DNA of 64,000 nucleotides, taken from the NCBI GenBank assembly GCA_003864495.1, contig ML133454.1, positions 276,501 to 340,500 on the forward strand, in the 5' to 3' direction. The stretch's first letter is position 1. The number at the start of each line of letters is the position of its first letter. Shown one piece after another: positions 10,136 to 22,060 of the stretch. The notes under the pieces were generated by a model. That model searched no databases. It saw only the letters and a program-made list of their open reading frames with translations, and was not told the DNA's origin. The DNA comes from Nemopilema nomurai. Its lineage: Eukaryota; Cnidaria; Scyphozoa; Rhizostomeae; Rhizostomatidae. A program made the position numbers and the translations under genes.

Positions 10136-11608
10136 CATCACAAACATCTTGGCAACAAACGAAAGTATATCACCTTTCCCGAGCGACAAAATTCTTAGCT
10201 TGGGCTCATGGCCTAAGAGAACCTATGAAATATTCTCTGATATCGTTTTCTTCTTTGTGGCTTTTTACTGACTGCTTCGATGCACTGTGCGAAAAATATC
10301 TTGCTACTAAGAATAAGGCCTTTCAGCTCATTTTAATCTTGCTGAAATTTTTGACAGATTCGAGTTGTTCTACAAACGTACTCCATAATTCTGCATTGAT
10401 AAAAAAACAAAAATTAGCCTAAATTAGAGAACAGCTTGTATTCGAGAACCAGAATTCTTTAACAATGAGTATTTTAATTTCACATTTCAATATGAGAAGA
10501 AGATGTAGCATGTAAGAAGAAATATCTCTTATATGTAAGAAATCAAAACAGATAACCTAGACTCTTAATTTTACCGGGCATTAAAGTTTCTCAAAGATCT
10601 CTTAATCAAGACAAAAATAGCTCAACCATTTGCTTGCAAGCAGTATGAAACATGACAACGCAGTCAGAAAAGTCTTTTAAAAAAACAGGACAATTATAAA
10701 CTTCAGTCGAGCCCTTCGTAAAGAAATTCATAAAAGACGACTTTCAATAAAGTAGACTCATTCGCGTCAACAAAGGGAACGCTAGATGAAAAGGAAGAAA
10801 ATATCTGGCAGCTAAGAATTTAAATCAAAGCCTCATCACTTCTATCTCAATTTATTCAGCAATAGAAATTGAGCTATATCGATAAATATTGGAGTCTTTC
10901 TGTAACATATACAGGACTTAATGAATTCTGATTGGAGACAGCTTTCAATTTCCCCTCAATGGGAATGGAATGAATTGTTTAAAAGACAAAAGCACCTGTC
11001 TCTAAGTCAAAGCAATACATGATAAAGTTGTATCGCAGATTGGAAAAGTCTGTGAAATGTTATCATGTTCTTGTAAGCAGAAACGGACGGTGAACAAAGG
11101 AATGAAACGAAATGATCTGGTCTTTGAAACCTCAGCATGCTGTCATGCGTTCTTGTTTTGTACACGTATCAATAGAACATTTTTTAGATGACAATTAAAG
11201 AGGGCACGTTAGTAGACCAACGACTAAACATTCGGACGAAGTATTGTAGACTTGCTGTAGCTGTTTTTCAAAAGATTCAGTTAAGAATGACACTTTCAAA
11301 CCGAACTGCAGGCAGAACTAGCAAAATAAATGAATAATTGATGATGCAGAGCTTCATCAAAACTGCATTTGAAAACGGTCTATTTGATAGGTAGAAAGAA
11401 GGCATCCATGCATACCCGTTTACTATACTAAAAGAAACAAGGTTTTTATTTCCAATGCATGGAATCGGTTGGATCGATTGCAAAATACTAAGAGCTGCAA
11501 AATTCATCCAAGTTGGATCCTCAATAATTCAAGAAAGATGCCCGTTTTAAACTTCCATAGTAAATCATCTGTGATAAGTTCGATGCTAAGCCGCGTATTA
11601 GGTCATAG
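10136..11608. other. AT-rich DNA, no supported gene
   Basis: The plus-strand open frame from 9961 ends at 10422 but begins with TTG and shows no domain. The rest, to about 11.6 kb, is stop-rich with no structured repeat. Confidence 0.45.
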
Positions 11609-11650
11609 CCTAATGAAGATAGCATCCTTTATCCTAATGAAGATAGCATC
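11609..11650 (+). repeat. 18-bp direct duplication, 24-bp period
   Basis: CCTAATGAAGATAGCATC occurs at 11609-11626 and 11633-11650. The 24-bp period keeps the reading frame, so the overlapping plus-strand open frame repeats LMKIAS. It looks like a simple local slippage duplication. Confidence 0.7.
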
Positions 11651-11829
11651 AAAACCTGCCTGCAAGCGCAGTACCAAGCCTCCTAGACGCACACTTCTCC
11701 ATGAAAGGCCTCGTAACGTACAAGAGGCGTACTTCAGGTGTTGGTGAAGTTAGTTTATTAGCTGATGCATCAGTTTGCATGAGCTATAAGTAACAATGCT
11801 TTCTGTAATTTCCTTATCGTCTTGCATTT

Positions 11830-12721
11830 AGCTATCTGTGATGAGCCGGATGAATATGACGTGGCATTATGCAAGACTGGAGCGAAAAGCCAGCGTTGAT
11901 ATCATAGTGCAAGAATGGCAGAAACTTGCACCACGATATCGAGGGAAAGAGGGAGATGGCAACTATTTTAAAACATCTACGTGAAAGACTTTTAGGAAAC
12001 GCAGAATTCAGACCCAACAGGTGAAGTGACCGTAACAGCATACTTGCATTGGGGCCTCCACGACCGACTTTATGCTGACAATTTGAATAGGATTCATTAA
12101 AACCTTGTTTTGAACCCTACCGATGTACCTAAGAACATCTCCAACGCGTCCGTTTATCAATGTATAACTGTGGAATAGAAGTGGTCTGTTGTACAATGAG
12201 TAATTAAAGTGTGCATGAAAATATGTCGATTAGTGAAGACCTAGCCACGTGTAATTGGTTAGAGTTTGAAAGACGCTGAACAAAAGCGTAGAGGGTAGTA
12301 TCTGATTGAAACAGCAAAGGCACGCGCCTTTAACATGTTCTACGGTCTTGAATGCAGCTGTGGTGCAAATCAAATACATGATGCCAGAAGGCATCTGCTC
12401 CGGTGGGTAGAGCCTAGCGCGTATTGCCAGAAAGATGAGATTTACGTAAGAATAATTCTGCTCTGAGAATGCGTCCATCAAATGCCGTGAATAGCTTTTT
12501 TTTATTAATGCCATCGTATGCATTGCTTATCAATACTGCTTGATACCACTTCTAGGAGGGATGAAATTAGTCTGTTCCCTTCGGGTTGTGGTTAAAAATT
12601 GGCCACTTGGTGACATTAATCCTGGGCTGAATACCAGTGGAATATGAGGTCGAAACGATAAGGCGAATATCCTGACATTTTCAGGCATCTCTAAGTCAGT
12701 TGATGATTTTTGGCATGTCAT
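11830..12721. pseudogene. Possible decayed coding block, strand uncertain
   Basis: This 890-bp segment is GC-richer than its flanks. On the minus strand three consecutive open stretches (12721-12530, 12523-12230, 12196-12008) share one frame and are separated by only a few codons and stops. On the plus strand the part at 12011-12176 reads as fluent peptide with one stop (DPTGEVTVTAYLHWGLHDRL and later PKNISNASVYQC). Both readings cannot be right, and I cannot choose between them. The pattern fits an old, mutated gene or transposon fragment, but no family is recognisable. Confidence 0.25.
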
Positions 12722-15700
12722 CTAAAGAACAAACGAGGGTTAGTCAACATAGTCAAGGAAATTAAGATTCGTTTCTAAAGAGTTAAGAATGGGGATTCCA
12801 ATCAATTCTGTCTTTGGGTGGGCTAGCAAGACCATGCAAGAATTTACCAAAGAGGTCTACCAAAAAGACAATCACTTTTAACAGCTTCGTCCGTTTTATC
12901 ACATAATATATTGGGAGACAAATTAATTGACTCCCTTTGTCAAGAGAACTTCAAAATCCTATCTCGAAGCATGAGCGGATATTGTAAATAATGAGTGAAA
13001 GCGTCTCAATAAATCAAAATTGAACGTAATGTGAAGAGGCAAAGAGGACGCCGTGAAAAAGAGAAGGCGAAGAAAGGGAAGCTGCATTTGGCAATTTGGC
13101 GCATGTGGCTGCCATTTTCTTTTGCGAATGGAACTGCACACTCGAGTTCAAGATTTGCGCAGCTTCCAAACGATCATAAACGGTGCAATTCCACTTTCCT
13201 ACTCAAGGCTAAATGTGCAACTTCAGTGCCAATTTATGCCTGATGTTGGTTAAATCGTTGTTCGAGCTGAAATAACTTCTTGGAAAGTACCCTAGTGTTC
13301 ACATAAAAGCAGGCACTACCCTGTCGGATACAATAAAAATCTTTCAGAATGGGACAGAATTTCACGAAACCGATTTCCTAGCATACTGCATCTCCGACCT
13401 GAAATGCAAATGCTTGGAAAATTGGCTTTCACCAGAAAAATATTGCTGAATGTGACTGCTTATTCCCGCGGAGTGACCGACTTTGTGCGTTTAAAAGTAA
13501 ACCAATGTTGTCCGGTTCGTGAACAGGAAGATTTTTGGTGCTGTTTAGCTATGAGGACTTGGGTTCACTTGCAGCTACCAAGCCGCATAGCAAGGAAACG
13601 TCAAATTCAATATATCTCTTTCCTATTTTGTTGAACAATTTCAGATAGCTGACCTTGCGTTGTGTTTACCTGTGGGTGAGTTCACTCTCAAGAAATCAGA
13701 CAGGGAGCGACATTTTTGAGCTAGTGAAGACAGAAAACGCAGCATTAAGCTATTTTATCCAGTTGCATCAAACACTGAATAAAATGAATTGACGTACAAG
13801 AAATGGGTCACCAATTGGGGGCCAACAAGAAACATAAGTTTAATGCAAGTAAGCAGAGATTGCCTAAATACGAGAAATAATTTCTCTCCAAGACTTTGAT
13901 CGGAAAGCGTAAAGACATTGATCCACTTTCTGAACCAAAAACGCTCCGTAGATTCAATTGAAAATTTAGCTACTTGACTTTTGTACAAATGTCATACAGG
14001 CGATTGAAAGTTTGAGTGAAGATCAGACTTCAGAAAAGCAAGGAAAAATGAGAAGTAAAAAACACCTGAAGTAGGAAAATAGTGATGGTGGCAGGCAGTT
14101 TTAAACAAGGAAGCCTTCATCGACTTGAACTTTAGCTGGAAAATGCAAGCAGCTTATCTTTAATGGCTAGAAACTTGTGAAGTTTGCAAAAGAGCCTTCT
14201 TTGCATTATAAGATCAACTGCTCTTATTGAACTGTCTGAAATTAAATGCTTCGAATAACGCCACGTTCGAGTACAAGAAGGTTGAATAGAGTTTTTCTAA
14301 CGACCAATGATAGCGACCAACAAATCCAAGACTTCAGGTGTTAAAAAGCAATGACATTGGCAAACGGAGAAGAGCCAAAATCAACAGCGTTATTAGTTTT
14401 GAGACACAAGCAAACACAGTTTTATAAATGAATGCAGAAGGTGAAGTAGTTAAAACCTGTTCTCCATCATAAAATTACAACAAAATCAAAGCATGACATC
14501 TGATCTGAGAAAAATCGTCTATTAAGCCGTGGGCAAATCAGAGCACTCGCACTCTACTTTAAGATGACGATATCACAACTAATTGTTAAATTCGATTTAC
14601 AATTCTTCAAGGCTCATCGCTCAAACGTCTCGTCTTTCGACAGCAGAAGCCAAGAAAGAATTCATAGGAAAATAAGATATTGAAATGTAAAGGAAAGAAA
14701 AACTTTCTTGCTGAAACGAACGAAAATAAAATGATCACCGGAATCAGTGTGGTCTCAAGATGTCTTGACTTCATGAAATATCATGGAATGCTCGGCGAAG
14801 AACCAATCTTCTTCAGGTGAGCCAAGACTAAAGCCTTTCTTTAAAAAGCTACCATGTGGCACTCACGGTTTTATTTCCAACAGCAAAACGTGAATGTTAT
14901 CTTGAAGTGAAAATGAGAAAATGTCTTACTTGACAAGATCCAACGACAAGAAAACTTCCTGAAAAGTCTTTGGAGGTCTTAGCCGAAACGACCTTCTTTG
15001 CTGCTATTCCGATGGTTGAATACTGGAAGCCGACACACGCTTTCCTTTGTTGCAATAGCTTCCGAAATCAGAACATTATCGCCTCACAATCGTCTAGATT
15101 CCATTGATAGACGCTGCAGGACATTCTATAAAAGATACATTGGGACTGGCGATAGTACTTTGGTCAGCGCTCTTTTGTGTACAGATATCAAATGTCGGTA
15201 GCCAAAGCCGCATTGTTTTCCAACGTAAATATGACCTCGCATCGCAGTTGAAAAACGCATTTTTTAAGAGAAAAGGTCTATTCTTTCAGACAAGCAATAG
15301 TAACAGGCCCTACTCAATAATGTCGTTGACGATTGTTTCTGTTTTCTTCAGCTGAAATCAGCTGTTCAGATCTCATGGGTAGCTATGGGTGCTGCCATAG
15401 ACATGCGACCATGAATTTATTCATTGGCAGCAGTATGGGGAACCATGATATCCAATGAAGCCCTGGCTAAAAGCCTTCACTCCATTGTGCTTCTGTACAA
15501 TAAACAGGGGAGACTAATCCTGAGAAAGACTCCGTGTAACTGTTATTGGGTTTAGTGCCCTCATTGAAGACCACAGTAGCGTTTCTACAAACGAAATAGA
15601 GTTGCTTATCACGAAAAGATCTGACGTCAGATTATTGTGAATTCGATTCACGGGCTGGTTATCGGTGGCTTTGTGTACAGTTTCCCAGAACATGGCGCAA

Positions 15701-18519
15701 GAACGCTGAATAAGATCTGCAAGCAGACAAAAATTATCTTAACGTCTTTTAGAGACGTGATAAAGATTATGTTTGAACCTTAATAAGGCGGCAGATAAAC
15801 TAACTAAGAACTGACTTTTAAATGTTGACACCGGCTAATTCGAGGCAGTTAACCGTCAAACGCATCTCAACAGTAATGTCATGTTTGCTCCGCGATCAAT
15901 ATCATTAACTCAAGGAAATATTTCGTGGCAATTTCGCAGCAATTGCATGCACCAATCTGTTCATCACATCCTCTTTCTCTCATGTGCAACTGAACAATGG
16001 GCAAAGGTCACTAACAGAAAACTACAGTACATGCGAGACCCATAGCATTCCATTGCCTAAATATTCTCTAACATTGTTGACTTAAAGCACAAGAAGGAAT
16101 TCTGAAGCATGAACCATTTTTCACTAAAATTGATCGAGAGTTCAAAGCGCAATCTTCATTGCAAACTGGAACGCGCATTCCTCCCACGAATTTTACCCCG
16201 GAGAGAACTTGGGGTGTGAGTTCCATGGAACGTGACCGTATCATTTTCCCCTTATCAAGCCTTCGCTTCAAAGTATTTTATAGCAGTTTTGAGAAGAGTG
16301 TTACTACAGAAAGTTGAGACTCAATATATCTGGAAAGAAGCCATTAACCCAGCAGAACTGTCTTAGTAGGGGAAAAGATAGCTGATGAGCAAGAACAAAT
16401 GGAATTCAACAAAGAGACTGATGACGATAAAGTGATCTGCTTGCGAGTAATCAAAGGTCACTGCACTTGCTTTGGTATTGGATGGCATTACCAGGAACGA
16501 CATCTTACCCAGCCACCCAGATAGAGTAACGAGTGGACATTATTGATAATTTGGCAATTTGGAATCTAGACCCAGGCAAACTTTTGATACCTCGAATTGG
16601 TGTGAAGGTCCAAGAGAGAAGGGGAAGCCAATCCTCTGGTATGTTAATGTAGCCGAGCAATGTCAGGTTAACTTTAGAAAACTGCGTAGCGAAAATAAAT
16701 GATTTAATGAATAATGATGATTTCTAGGTCATCTTTTTAGTAAATATTTTGCCAAACTATTCAATAAGTTTAATGTCGGCTATAAATTGCCTCAATCTCT
16801 CTTTACAACATAAAAACACCGAAAACATCTGCTTTTCAAGTTAAGTATTTTGATTTTCGATAACCAGCCCAAAAATCAAAGCTAAATCACTTCTTTGGTG
16901 TTTTTGAAATAAAATCACCGAAGTCAAATGAAGAACGAATCCCACCAATGGGGAATTAACTGCCTATTCTGTTTCTAGTCAAGCAAAGACGCTGGGAATA
17001 GCTTAAGAGCTATTTAGTTAGGTGATTGCCAAGTTGATGTGCTTAGGTCAAAGTAAACAAGAGCTAGGCTTTTAACAATCGTGCACTGTTTGTAAACACA
17101 GAGCAGGAATAACAAGCGTAATTAGCAAAATATCAATTTTGTTTAGGTTTTAGAGGTAAGAACGTCTGCTGGCAAGATAAAAGGTAAATTTCACACGATT
17201 TGCCAGATTGTGCCGAATTGTACACTTGATCGTCTCTTCGGCTCGCATTTCAAGCAGTTTTAAGAATAGCATGCCACTGATTGCCTCGTATTACTGCATT
17301 GTTGATAAAACAGACAGGCATTTTGCATTGACATCATGCAATTCTGGAAGAAGAATCAGGTCTGGATGGTGCACGGTCGTTTGGAAAGGTGCAGATATTT
17401 TAGGCTGCGCAAGTAGTAGGATTTGAAGAAAGGGCAATGAGGCATAAGCTAGGGATTACTTGAAAATGCAAACAAGTCTCCAATGCTAATTCAAGGAGTT
17501 ACAACATTGCATGGAAACGCATCAACTGGAAAATCTGTTGATTATGACGTCTTCCTGAGGATTAATATCATAACAAGTAGGTGGCACCAATCAAAAAACA
17601 CTTGCCGAACAATATCGTAGGGAGGAGTAAATCAAGAAAAGGAATATGCAATTGAAGAGGTCTCAAAATAGGAGGGTGTAGAGAAGTTTATGATTATAAA
17701 AACAGATCTGAATATTGGTTAGAGAATAGATAGAAATTGAAATTACCTATGAGGTGATGATGGCAGAAAGGTACTGGCCTTGAAGGGAAATTGCACGAAA
17801 GTATAGACAGTAACAGGCATAATTACTATCAATAAAAGAGATGTTACATAGCAAATGAGTCATAGCAAATATCGAAGCCTTCCATCGCCAATACACGTTA
17901 GAGAGGTAAGAAGAGTGCATCTATTTCTAAATCAAACCATGCAAGAAGATGATAAGAGTAGTTACTGAAGAGGGAAAAAGTTGGAAACAATTTTAGGCTC
18001 AACCTGGAATGTCCTAAAGCAATGTCTGATGCAAGAAGGCAGCTAATATATATTGTTGCATATCTGCTATGCTTGATACATATACATAATGAAACATAAT
18101 TCACGGTGTCTCTCAAGGAGCCAATGGGGCTGCTCTGAAAACCCTTTCAAATTGTTCATACAAAGAGTGATCTTAGTAAAAGGAATTTAATTAGATGGAT
18201 TCCTGTAACAGGTTTTGAAATTATCTTAATTGGCGAACGACATTGCCTCACTTTTCGATGTGAGAGCACAACGATAGCATTCAGAACCAATAACAATCAG
18301 AAAGTGTTTTAAAAGAAGAAGGTTGAATGAACCTATTAGAATCCACCGGTGAAGCAATCGACAATAGATGATCAATACGATGTGAAGACGAGATAATATA
18401 ATTCTAACTATTTATCCAAACATTTCGCCATTGCTTGATTATTATAAAAAAGCTTTATGGTCCTACATTCATCTATATGGTCCATCCTATCAGGTATACG
18501 GAGGTAAGATGAAACTTAC
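12722..18519. other. AT-rich DNA with isolated exon-like segments, no supported gene
   Basis: Open frames here are short. Splice-bounded segments that could be single exons occur on the plus strand at about 13641-13671 (IADLALCLPV) and about 14750-14816 (CLDFMKYHGMLGEEP), and on the minus strand near 14.9 kb. None chains with a neighbour in phase, so none is called. Confidence 0.4.
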
Positions 18520-18581
18520 TACACACCGACTAGTGCCCAGGTTAAGGCTTTGATTGCTTATTGAAGAATGATCACGAGCGG
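18520..18581 (-). other. Candidate internal exon (62 nt)
   Basis: The acceptor is CTTGTTTTTGACAG and the donor is GTGTA|GTAAGT, both strong on the minus strand. Only one frame is open (2-nt entry, phase-0 exit). The peptide is ARDHSSISNQSLNLGTSRCV, hydrophilic and Ser-rich. It joins in phase with the candidate exon at 18686-18739 if that exon is read in its second open frame. No homology is recognised. A chance exon is possible. Confidence 0.25.
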
Positions 18582-18685
18582 CTGTCAAAAACAAGAATCG
18601 ATTTATTTCCACCTCAGAATTAAAAAATCTTCAAGCTTCATAGACAGGCGAACAAACAGCAACTGAGAAAAGTTTGAATGCTTAC

Positions 18686-18739
18686 ATCTGGTGTGCGTTT
18701 GTAAACTCGTTGCGTCAAGCTGACGGCCACAAATTGCTT
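18686..18739 (-). other. Candidate internal exon (54 nt)
   Basis: The acceptor is CTGCTGTTTCCAATAG and the donor is CCAGAT|GTAAGC on the minus strand. Two frames are open. The phase-0 frame reads KQFVAVSLTQRVYKRTPD. A second frame (AICGRQLDATSLQTHTR) links in phase to the segment at 18520-18581. Which, if either, is used is undecided. Confidence 0.25.
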
Positions 18740-19792
18740 CTATTGGAAACAGCAGAGTCGCCACCGTCTACTGAATCTCTGGCCAAACCAACTCACTAAT
18801 GGAAACAAGCCTTTAGAATTTGATCCACGTATCAGAAGGGATCAGCAGTTTCAAAATCATTTATTCATCGATTCACAATCCGTTATTCTTCAAAATCATA
18901 ATGAACAAATTAGTTTCAGCAGAAATCGCAGCTTAAAGACGAGATCTCGAATGTCCCAATACATCAATAAAATAAGAGCTCTGGTACATGAAATCATTTA
19001 ATGCAGTTATTATACTAAGATCAAGTTGTAGCGATAGGTAATGCTCGAAAATCTTTGCGGAGAAACACTGGGTGTATGATTGTGTTGAAAATCCACCAAT
19101 TAACTCAAGCTACGCTCACAAGCGTGAAAAAAGAGCTTTGCGAGTGACCAAAATTTGTTATTTCTTTTAAATATCAGATTTAGCATGATCCAATTTTAAT
19201 TAAAGGTTTTCAATAATTCAACATAACTGATTCGATCAATTATGCATAGTCCAATGTCAGAATGTAAAAGTTAGAATGCATCTCTGTCTACCTATTTGCA
19301 TATGAGTGCGTGTGTCATCGACATTACCGTAAGATGATGCAGTAGACTTTACCAGTCAAAAGCATTTCCAGTAAGGCCTCTTGAGTCGACACTATCAATA
19401 GGCCTACATCAGTCTCGGGCCTAAGTGGCACAATTGACTTTACAAAGTATGCTCAGAAAAAATCATACTGCTTTGTAGAAAACTATAAGAAAATTGTAAC
19501 ATACTATTGCTTTCTGCAGCTTGAAGAAAAGCGATTTAATACGATGTTTACATCATCAAATATACCAAATATAAACATGACACCTAATTGCACAATATTC
19601 CAGAACCTTTGCTCCAATTTTCTGTGCTGGAGACTCAAAAAGTATGAAGATATGTGAGCTGCTTTTCTGCTTCTATGATTTGTTAAGCACTGCCAAACCC
19701 TGTTTATCGATCTCTGGGAAATAAAGGTTTGTTCACCTCCGCCATTCAGAAAAACTTTTATCCTTGCGAATAACTTCCTATTCACAACTTAC

Positions 19793-19819
19793 TTTCCACT
19801 TTAAATTAAACACCAAAGT
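19793..19819 (-). other. Candidate micro-exon (27 nt)
   Basis: On the minus strand TTCATCTTATTTTATTAAAG precedes it and GTAAGT follows. The phase-0 peptide is TLVFNLKWK. At this size it carries little weight alone. It is listed because it shares phase 0 with the segment at 20311-20367. Confidence 0.12.
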
Positions 19820-20310
19820 CTTTAATAAAATAAGATGAATGTGGTTTTAAAGATTATGTGCATGACGAATCTCCAGTCTGAAATTTGCAAGGAATTAGCA
19901 AAAAAGAAAGAATGTAAAGAAATGGGAAAAATAAGTTTGGAATCCTAAACGAGTTTGAACAGAGCTGGGCTTTACAGAAATATAAAGACAATGCCATGAT
20001 TGGGATGTTGGGCCAATGGAAGGATTTTGACAAGCCCGGTAAATTGCTGGGAAAGATTTTTATAGGACCCGGCTGCGGATCGAAGCAGTGGAGTTGTAAA
20101 TTGGGAGTTTGACACGTCAGTGAACGAGAGAGATGGCGTTAATCAAGAAATAGACACTACGGGTTAAACCTGCGCATTGGATAAGCCAAGTACAAACATG
20201 CATCAAACGATACAGTGTTGCTTTGATCCCTGTTCCTTCAGCTTTATTTACAAAAACATGAAACATAGCATTGTTTGCAATCGCTTTGTCCGTCACGCTG
20301 AAAAGCTTAC

Positions 20311-20367
20311 ATTGCCATTTAAATTAAAGAACAGGAAAAACTCTACTTCAAATGCATAAATGCCGTG
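20311..20367 (-). other. Candidate internal exon (57 nt)
   Basis: A very strong acceptor (TTACTTTCTTTTCAG) and a good donor (GGCAAT|GTAAGC) bound a phase 0-0 segment on the minus strand. It encodes HGIYAFEVEFFLFFNLNGN. The peptide is Phe-rich, as AT-rich noise often is. It sits in the same strand and region as the candidates at 18.5-18.7 and 19.8 kb. Confidence 0.22.
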
Positions 20368-20678
20368 CTGAAAAGAAAGTAATTCACTTGAGCGCTAATG
20401 GCCTAAATGGTATTTGGTGACCATCGAAGGCGTACACATTTCAGATGTGACAGGTGTCTACGCTGCTGTTTCTTTCAAGGCCAGCTCCAGTTACAAAACA
20501 GCTGACAGAGGACTGCTGCCACCGTAAAACTATCTCCCAGTTAAACTGAAAACGATTTCATTAAAAGCTCATGAATCGGTCCATCTGAAGCCGGAGTGAA
20601 TAAATATTTCTAGCCTTATAATACGCCACTTGCAGCTGTTCTTCATAGAGGAGCTTCGCATGTTCCCAAACTCACACT

Positions 20679-20712
20679 CCCAAGGCATATCTGACGCCCC
20701 CAAGGCATATCT
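20679..20712. repeat. 14-bp direct duplication, 20-bp period
   Basis: CCCAAGGCATATCT occurs at 20679-20692 and 20699-20712. It is a simple local duplication with no associated gene. Confidence 0.65.
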
Positions 20713-22000
20713 CATAATGTAGTATTTCATATACAACATGGCAAAACATCATGTTCACCTAAACTGGATACTGTGTAAAATTAACATTCGCAGTACATTT
20801 TACACAGGAAGACTTGAATCTCATCCTTCTCTAGCTAAGGTAGAATACGCAAAATGATGTCCCTAAATTTATAGATTCAAACAAGACGAGAGTACATCAC
20901 GGACCAAGCTCTTTAACTTTTACATCAGTCTGGCAATTCATCGGGTTAACTGGTTCAGCACTAGAAAAACAACAGTTTCTCCTTGCTTCTAAAGCAACTT
21001 ACTATCCTGATAAACCTCCCAACAATGTTTAGGTCATCGACTGACAGCCGCTTGTAATCATTGTCCGTTGACACCAGGAGAGGGAGAAAGAGGGTTTGTA
21101 AGCGCGTGGTGACAAAGAATGGAAACATTGTTGAAGAGACGACCGAAGCATAAAAGTAATGCGCGGGACGATTTTGAACTTAGCACTTTTATTGTCACTG
21201 ATTTGGAAGATAATCTTTGATAATTTGAGTCCGTTACACAAAGACGAAAATACTTCGGATAAGTAGATTCAAAGAAGACGGCATTGGTCACTGATATCTG
21301 CATACAGTGAATATGTATAAACTCTCATGAGAGGAAATTCAACATGATTGGAAACAATAGTTATCTTTCCAACGGATTAAAGATGACATGCAGTCAACAG
21401 TACCTTCTTAAAAAGGCGATACGCTCTCGTTTGAAATGAGACTTCTAACGACTATTGTATGAGTTATCGTCAAGATAATAACGGCATATAAGCTGGTTTC
21501 ATCTCGCATTAAACACCACTGGTCCATGAGACATTGGGACTAAACCAAACGCAAAAGTTATCACCAATCAGATATTCTTTGCGATAATTGAAAGCGAGAA
21601 TGTTGAACTTATTGTTGCTATCTTCATTCCGGTTTAGAAAAACAATATTTATAATGAAATTGACGAAACATTTCAATTGGAGAGGATAAAAAGACAGTTC
21701 TTATATTGTGGCAGTGTTTCCGGTTCCAAAATGATGCACTCGAGAATCATAAGAGTTGTCAATTCAAAGAAATTCAACATATATATTCAACAGATGAACG
21801 ATTTTAAATGTAGGACCAGCATCGATTCTAAATGAGCAAATTCTAATACGTAGCATGTATCAATATGAACCACAGTGCGCTCAATCAACATATATTTGTT
21901 TACATCAAACTACTAAAGCCTTACCTTTGATACAAAGCTTTACAGTTCTATAAATAAAACTTACAAGGATTTGCTCAAAAAGCTCTGCAGCCAGAGAAAA

Positions 22001-22060
22001 GAAAGCTAGCCAATAAAAATGAAAGCTAGCTAGTTAAAATGAAAGCTAGCCAATTATGAA
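22001..22060. repeat. Three-copy 20-bp tandem repeat
   Basis: Three exact-period units (22001-22020, 22021-22040, 22041-22060) each begin GAAAGCTAGC and diverge in the second half. GCTAGC is itself a palindrome. It is a short minisatellite with no coding role visible. Confidence 0.8.

Noticed and set aside
9961..10422. 153-codon plus-strand open frame
   Set aside because: It begins with TTG, overlaps another open frame, runs through a simple CpG/GTGC tract, and shows no domain or splice context.
14665..14822. Plus-strand frame resembling a RhoGAP arginine-finger region (CLDFMKYHGMLGEEPIFFR)
   Set aside because: It is only a loose match with spacing two residues too long. The acceptor is poor and no in-phase neighbouring exon was found.
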